Assembly: GCA_041584155.1 (NCBI GenBank)
Contig: JBFHEL010000127.1
Span: 1 to 10,045, forward strand
Source: Saccharicrinis sp041584155
GTDB lineage: Bacteria; Bacteroidota; Bacteroidia; Bacteroidales; Marinilabiliaceae
Direction of reading: 5' to 3'
DNA: 10,045 nt
The notes beneath the pieces were generated by a model, which was not told where the DNA came from, made no database searches, and saw only the letters and a program-made list of their open reading frames with translations. Both the position numbers and the translations under genes were made by a program. Of the stretch, positions 6,461 to 10,045 are shown piece after piece (position 1 is the stretch's first letter; every line of letters starts with the position of its first letter).

Positions 6461-7144
6461 TTACATCACCAGTTTATAACCTTTTCCATGAACATTGATG
6501 ATTTCAACAGAAGTTTCTTGCTTAAGGTGCTTTCTTAATTTGGTGATATATACATCCATGCTTCGGGCATTAAAGTAATTATCATCCACCCAGATAGTTT
6601 TAAGGGCAAAATTACGCTCTAAAACCTTATTGGCATTGTTACAAAGCAACTTTAATAGTTCCGATTCTTTTGTAGTTAGTTTTACAATATTGTCACCGTC
6701 AATTAACTGTTGTTTTTGTGTGTCAAATTTAAACTTCCCTAATTGGTATATGTCCTGAACAATATTAGTCCCTTTTGTTCTGCGTATGATAGCTTCCAAC
6801 CTGAAGAGCAGCTCTTCCATGCTGAAAGGTTTAGTGATGTAATCATCTGCTCCAATCTTAAATCCCTGAAAAACATCTTCCTTCATTGATTTTGCAGTAA
6901 GGAAAATAATAGGAATTTCAGTATTGATTAAGCGGATATCCTTAGCCAGGGTAAATCCGTCTTTTTTTGGCATCATCACATCAAGCACACAAAGATCATA
7001 AGTGTTGCTTGTAAAAGCTTTGTACGCCTCTTCTCCATCGGGGAAAAGATCTGTTTCATAGCCTTTTGCTTCTAAATATTCCCTTAAAAGCATTCCTAGA
7101 TTTTCATCATCTTCGGCTAAAAGAAGTTTGTATTCTTTTTCCAT
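6461..7144 (-). CDS. rprY: OmpR-family response regulator, RprY-like
   Basis: This 227-residue regulator should be phosphorylated by the kinase encoded just upstream and then bind DNA as a dimer. The receiver domain (about 5-120) shows the full acidic pocket (Glu11, Asp12, Asp13), the phosphoacceptor Asp55 in CVLDVMMPKKDG, Thr83 in IFLTAK and Lys105 in ITKPF. The C-terminal winged-helix domain (about 133-227) has the OmpR/PhoB hallmarks LTTKESELLKLL (156-167), the recognition-helix region NARSMDVYITKLRKHL (192-207) and the closing hairpin NVHGKGYKLV (217-226). The sequence is very like RprY of Bacteroides, as judged from recall of that family, hence the symbol. Its ATG lies inside the kinase gene (28-base overlap), which suggests translational coupling. 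Its targets cannot be read from this window. Confidence 0.93.
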   Translation of the reverse strand: MEKEYKLLLAEDDENLGMLLREYLEAKGYETDLFPDGEEAYKAFTSNTYDLCVLDVMMPKKDGFTLAKDIRLINTEIPIIFLTAKSMKEDVFQGFKIGADDYITKPFSMEELLFRLEAIIRRTKGTNIVQDIYQLGKFKFDTQKQQLIDGDNIVKLTTKESELLKLLCNNANKVLERNFALKTIWVDDNYFNARSMDVYITKLRKHLKQETSVEIINVHGKGYKLVM

Positions 7145-8727
7145 TCCTTAGTACTTTTTATCGGTAGAAAGATTTTAAATTTTGTTCCAACATTCACTTC
7201 GCTTTCAGCAGTTATGGTACCTCCATGGTCATCTACAATTTTTTTTACGTAAGCCAGGCCTAAACCAAAACCCTTTACGTTATGTACATTTCCTGTGGGG
7301 ACACGATAAAATTTTTCGAAGATACGGTTTAGGCTTTCTTTTGATATTCCCATTCCGTTATCTTTTACAGAAATCATTACCCCATTGTCCTGATTCCAGG
7401 TTTTTATTTGTAGAATAGGTGTCCCTTTTCTGTATTTAAAAGCGTTATCAAATAAGTTATATATTACATTGGTAAAATGTACCTCGTCAACATAAACCAT
7501 AGGGTTTTTAGCATTCAGACTTTCAATAATCTTACCTTTTTTGTTCTCAACTTTCAGCTTAAAGTTAGTAGAAACATTGTGAATTAACAGATTTATATCT
7601 AATTTTTTTATTTTCAATCCAGCTTTTCCCTTTTCAAAGATAGCCATTTGAAGTACTTTTTCAACCTGAAAGCTTAGTCTTTTACTTTCATCCTGAATAA
7701 CTCCTGAAATATGCTGCATGGTTTTAGGTGTTTTTGCTACACTGGGATCCTTTAGCATCTGTGAAGCCAAAGAAATAGTTGAAATAGGTGTTTTGAACTC
7801 ATGCGTCATATTATTAATAAAATCATTTTTGATTTCATCCAATCGTTTTTGTCTGAATATAATGATGATAGTAATAATAGAGGTGAGTACCATCATCAGT
7901 GTTAATATAGCGGAAGGTATGATTATACCAATGGATTGCAGTATAAAATTAGGGCGTTCAGGAAAATAAAGGTTAATGTTATGTGCCTTAGGGTGTAAGT
8001 CGTTAGGGAAGAGGTATTTTTGATATACTGTTTTAGAACCATTGTGTTTGTATCCGGGTGTAGCCATGGCCATTTTCCCTTTTTCATCAAAAACAGCAAA
8101 CTCAAACTGCAAAGTAATTCCCTTTTCTGCCAGATGATTCATTAACATCACATCCACATTTTCCCTTTCTATTCTTTCTGAAATAGAGCGCTTAGGAAAG
8201 AGTGCATTTAATATCATTTCACTTTTATTCTCCGCTTTTGTTTTAAGCTCATCCTGTATGGTTAATAAGGCACTGGTTAAAGGACCAAATTTACTTGCAC
8301 GGTTAGAAATAGGAGATCTTTTATCACTACTAAATATCAATGAGTCTTCATTAATAGTGAGCATAGTGGTGTTGATAAACTGATCTTCTACTTTAAACTT
8401 AAAAGAAATATCGATACTTTCTTCATCAAAAACATCACTGCTATCCTTTGTCTTGTCGTTAAAGTACTTTGGGGCGCGTTGTAAATTTTTGGGAAGTTTT
8501 TTGGCGCTCTGGTTTTGATATTGTTGTTTTATAAGAGAGATTTGTTCTTTGTTTTCGATGCGTTCGAGTTTGTAAATCACCTCGCTCATTGCATCTTTTA
8601 CCAGCTTATCAAACTCAACCTCTTTTCGGTCGCTTGCATTTTGCATCCAGAGTGTTTGGATATAGATAATACCACCTAAGCTGGCTGCAATGATAATGGA
8701 TAAAAAGTAAATGAATTTTTTGTTCAT
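7117..8727 (-). CDS. rprX: Membrane sensor histidine kinase, RprX-like
   Basis: The 536-residue protein is the partner kinase of the adjacent regulator. It has a first membrane helix (about residues 4-27), a large periplasmic sensor region (28-260) with no domain I recognise, and a second membrane helix (262-291). The second helix runs almost directly into the dimerisation helix, so there appears to be no HAMP or PAS domain. The H-box FINNMTHEFKTPIS (303-316) carries the phosphorylated His309. The ATP-binding domain shows the N-box NLFDNAFKYRKG (424-435), G1 VKDNGMGIS (454-462), F-box IFEKFYRV (469-476) and G2 GFGLGLAYVKKIV (486-498). The 3' end overlaps rprY by 28 bases. The ATG directly precedes the basic N-terminus and membrane helix, the usual layout. 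The periplasmic signal is unknown; RprX/RprY was first noted in B. fragilis for affecting tetracycline-resistance gene expression. Confidence 0.93.
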   Translation of the reverse strand: MNKKFIYFLSIIIAASLGGIIYIQTLWMQNASDRKEVEFDKLVKDAMSEVIYKLERIENKEQISLIKQQYQNQSAKKLPKNLQRAPKYFNDKTKDSSDVFDEESIDISFKFKVEDQFINTTMLTINEDSLIFSSDKRSPISNRASKFGPLTSALLTIQDELKTKAENKSEMILNALFPKRSISERIERENVDVMLMNHLAEKGITLQFEFAVFDEKGKMAMATPGYKHNGSKTVYQKYLFPNDLHPKAHNINLYFPERPNFILQSIGIIIPSAILTLMMVLTSIITIIIIFRQKRLDEIKNDFINNMTHEFKTPISTISLASQMLKDPSVAKTPKTMQHISGVIQDESKRLSFQVEKVLQMAIFEKGKAGLKIKKLDINLLIHNVSTNFKLKVENKKGKIIESLNAKNPMVYVDEVHFTNVIYNLFDNAFKYRKGTPILQIKTWNQDNGVMISVKDNGMGISKESLNRIFEKFYRVPTGNVHNVKGFGLGLAYVKKIVDDHGGTITAESEVNVGTKFKIFLPIKSTKEWKKNTNFF

Positions 8728-8760
8728 ATGCTGTTGCTTCTCAAAAAATAATTCCCTACC

Positions 8761-8795
8761 AAGAATGTGTGTGTTACCCCTTCAGTAAGAATGTG
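8761..8795. repeat. Direct repeat AAGAATGTG upstream of rprX
   Basis: AAGAATGTG occurs at 8761-8769 and again at 8787-8795, 26 bases apart start to start. Both copies lie 34-68 bases upstream of the rprX ATG, where a regulator of the operon could bind. No convincing TAnnTTTG element was found in this gap. A 9-base direct repeat at this spacing could be accidental. Confidence 0.25.
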
Positions 8796-8936
8796 GCAAT
8801 ATAGTAATAAAGTATAAAATAATATAATTGTACTGGTTATAAGTTAACCGCGATGTAAAAGTACTTTAAAAACAATGATGTGCTACTTTTTTAACGCAAC
8901 TTAACCATTCTGGTTTAGGATGCAGCTTCATTAGGC

Positions 8937-9680
8937 TTACTGTAGTTCTTTTTTACGAATAGATACGTTTTGAAGTGCTTCCATGGCAGCATGTTGTTGG
9001 GCTTCTTTTTTAGATGTTCCTTCTCCTCTGCCAAAAACTATATGATTTACTTCTACTGAGGATACAAAAACAGGAGCATGATCATATGTACTAGGTATTT
9101 CGTCGGTTACAAACTCTATGTCGTGTTTGTATTTTTGTCCCCATTCAATTAACATAGATTTGAAATTGGTATCATGCTTGGTGATTTCGTTAAGGTTAAC
9201 AAAGGGAACCAATATTTTTTTCAGGATAAAATGTTGACAAGCAGCATATCCTTTATCTACAAAAATAGCTCCTATTAAGGCCTCTAGAGCATCGCCCATT
9301 ATATTTGTTTTTTCCAGTGCTATTTTTGACTGGGAGCTGATCAGCTCCTTTAATCCTAACTTGAGTGCTGTTTCATTTAAAAAAGCACGATTCACAATCT
9401 TTGATCGGGTCTTTGTTAAAAAGCCTTCGTTTACATCAGGATATCTAAGATAGAGCTCTTGGGCGACAATAGCCCCCAGAATGGCATCGCCTAAAAATTC
9501 AAGGCGTTCATTGTTTTTTATTTTGCCATTCTTTTTTTTAATCATCGCTGATTTATGAATAAATGATAGTTCATAAACCTTTAGATTTTCGGGAAAAGAA
9601 CCCGTAATCGATTTAACTAAAAAATAAAGCTTTCTTCTGTGTGAAGAAAGCTTTATTATTTGAAATAATATTTTTAACAC
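8937..9680 (-). CDS. rnc: Ribonuclease III
   Basis: RNase III cuts double-stranded RNA during rRNA and mRNA processing. The 247-residue protein carries the signature NERLEFLGDAILG (57-69) with metal-binding residues Glu58, Glu61 and Asp65. The second acidic pair is Asp130 and Glu133 in MGDALEA. A double-stranded-RNA-binding domain covers about 169-238, ending in GEGTSKKEAQQHAAMEAL (219-236). The N-terminus is about 20 residues longer than that of E. coli, a form also seen in Bacteroides homologues. The start is GTG at 9680-9678; an in-frame TGA lies two codons upstream and the next Met (residue 46) would delete the conserved YELSFIHKS segment, so GTG is the best choice. The gene begins 8 bases after the fabF stop, implying an operon. 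Codons 8-21 also encode a strong hairpin with a U-run. No clear terminator follows the gene. Confidence 0.95.
   Translation of the reverse strand: MLKILFQIIKLSSHRRKLYFLVKSITGSFPENLKVYELSFIHKSAMIKKKNGKIKNNERLEFLGDAILGAIVAQELYLRYPDVNEGFLTKTRSKIVNRAFLNETALKLGLKELISSQSKIALEKTNIMGDALEALIGAIFVDKGYAACQHFILKKILVPFVNLNEITKHDTNFKSMLIEWGQKYKHDIEFVTDEIPSTYDHAPVFVSSVEVNHIVFGRGEGTSKKEAQQHAAMEALQNVSIRKKELQ
9619..9657 (-). terminator. Terminator-like or RNase III target hairpin inside the start of rnc
   Basis: On the minus strand AATAAAGCTTTCTTC (9657-9643) and GAAGAAAGCTTTATT (9637-9623) are perfect 15-base inverted repeats with a 5-base ACACA loop. The stem runs straight into four more T, making a run of six U at the 3' end. 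This is the form of an intrinsic terminator, placed 32 bases after the fabF stop but within rnc codons 8-21. It could limit read-through from fabF into rnc, block rnc translation, or be cut by RNase III itself. Confidence 0.75.
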
Positions 9681-9688
9681 AATTCAGA

Positions 9689-10045
9689 TTAAATTGCTTT
9701 AAATATAACTGAAGCATTATGACCTCCAAAGCCAAAGGTATTAGAAAGAGCAGCTTTGATCTCTCTTTTTTGAGCTTTATTGTAAGTCATATTTAATTTT
9801 GGATCAATTTCAGGATCATCTTCAAAGTGGTTGATGGTTGGAGGTACAACCCCATCTCTAATGGCCAGAATACAGGCAATAGATTCAACAGCACCAGCAG
9901 CTCCTAAGAGGTGACCAGTCATTGATTTTGTTGAGCTGATGTTTAGTTTATAAGCATGCTCTCCAAAAACATCTTTAATGGCTAATGTTTCGGCAATGTC
10001 ACCACGAGGAGTGGATGTTCCATGAACATTGATATAATCAATATC
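9689..10045 (-). CDS. fabF: Beta-ketoacyl-ACP synthase II, C-terminal part (cut by window edge)
   Basis: The reading frame stays open to the right edge, so this is the last 118 codons of a longer gene, not a small gene starting at the Met at 9922. FabF condenses malonyl-ACP with acyl-ACP in fatty-acid elongation. Two catalytic histidines of the Cys-His-His triad are visible: one in NVHGTSTPRGD (10027-9995) and one in SMTGHLLGAAGAVES (9925-9881). The family's C-terminal FGFGGHNAS loop (9727-9701) is also present. The active-site Cys lies beyond the window. The Arg in TPRGD is at a position often Leu or Val in relatives. The gene is directly upstream of rnc with 8 bases between them, the fabF-rnc order common in Bacteroidota, where acpP usually precedes fabF. 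Confidence 0.95.
   Translation of the reverse strand, partial: DIDYINVHGTSTPRGDIAETLAIKDVFGEHAYKLNISSTKSMTGHLLGAAGAVESIACILAIRDGVVPPTINHFEDDPEIDPKLNMTYNKAQKREIKAALSNTFGFGGHNASVIFKAI

Noticed and set aside
9689..9922. Small independent gene starting at the Met at 9922
   Set aside because: The frame is open upstream to the window edge and encodes the conserved FabF segment NVHGTSTPRGD, so the Met is internal.
1..10045. CRISPR arrays, tRNA/rRNA genes, insertion sequences, prophage or defence genes
   Set aside because: No regularly spaced repeats, no cloverleaf-like structures, no transposase or integrase motifs and no terminal repeats were seen; all large frames are core cellular genes.

Overview
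The window reads as a housekeeping segment of a Bacteroidota chromosome, probably a Bacteroidales or Marinilabiliales-type marine or anaerobic lineage (the lineage is inferred from protein character, not from a search). The evidence is AT-rich DNA, genes lacking Shine-Dalgarno sequences, promoter-like TAnnTTTG elements of the Bacteroidota type, a response regulator and kinase closely resembling RprY/RprX of Bacteroides, and the fabF-rnc gene order. No phage, transposon, CRISPR, tRNA or rRNA sequence is visible.

Left part (1-1856): a perfect palindromic terminator, then two minus-strand genes: an exported alpha/beta hydrolase and, upstream of it in transcription order, a short TrmH/SpoU-family RNA 2'-O-ribose methyltransferase. 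A 15-bp hairpin with one bulged base separates them. The methyltransferase is divergent from sucC (1857-3047, plus strand), which encodes the beta subunit of succinyl-CoA synthetase. sucD does not follow; instead there is a 344-base convergent intergenic region with a strong terminator.

Centre (3392-6460): a minus-strand NAD-dependent sugar-nucleotide epimerase, probably UDP-glucuronate 4-epimerase-like, is divergent from lepA (elongation factor 4, plus strand). lepA has a recognisable TATCTTTG promoter element and a G/C-rich hairpin in its leader. A strong symmetrical terminator (6368-6403) serves the converging lepA and rprXY units.

Right part (6461-10045): all genes are on the minus strand. 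A histidine kinase (rprX-like) and response regulator (rprY-like) overlap by 28 bases and form a two-gene operon. Upstream lie rnc (RNase III) and the 3' end of fabF, cut by the window edge. rnc starts with GTG only 8 bases after the fabF stop.

The most noteworthy signal is a perfect 15-bp hairpin followed by a six-U run, lying inside the first 21 codons of rnc just downstream of fabF. It looks like a terminator/attenuator, or an RNase III target for self-control, embedded in coding sequence. I found no new multi-gene system; the other observations are regulatory details and gene-order oddities.
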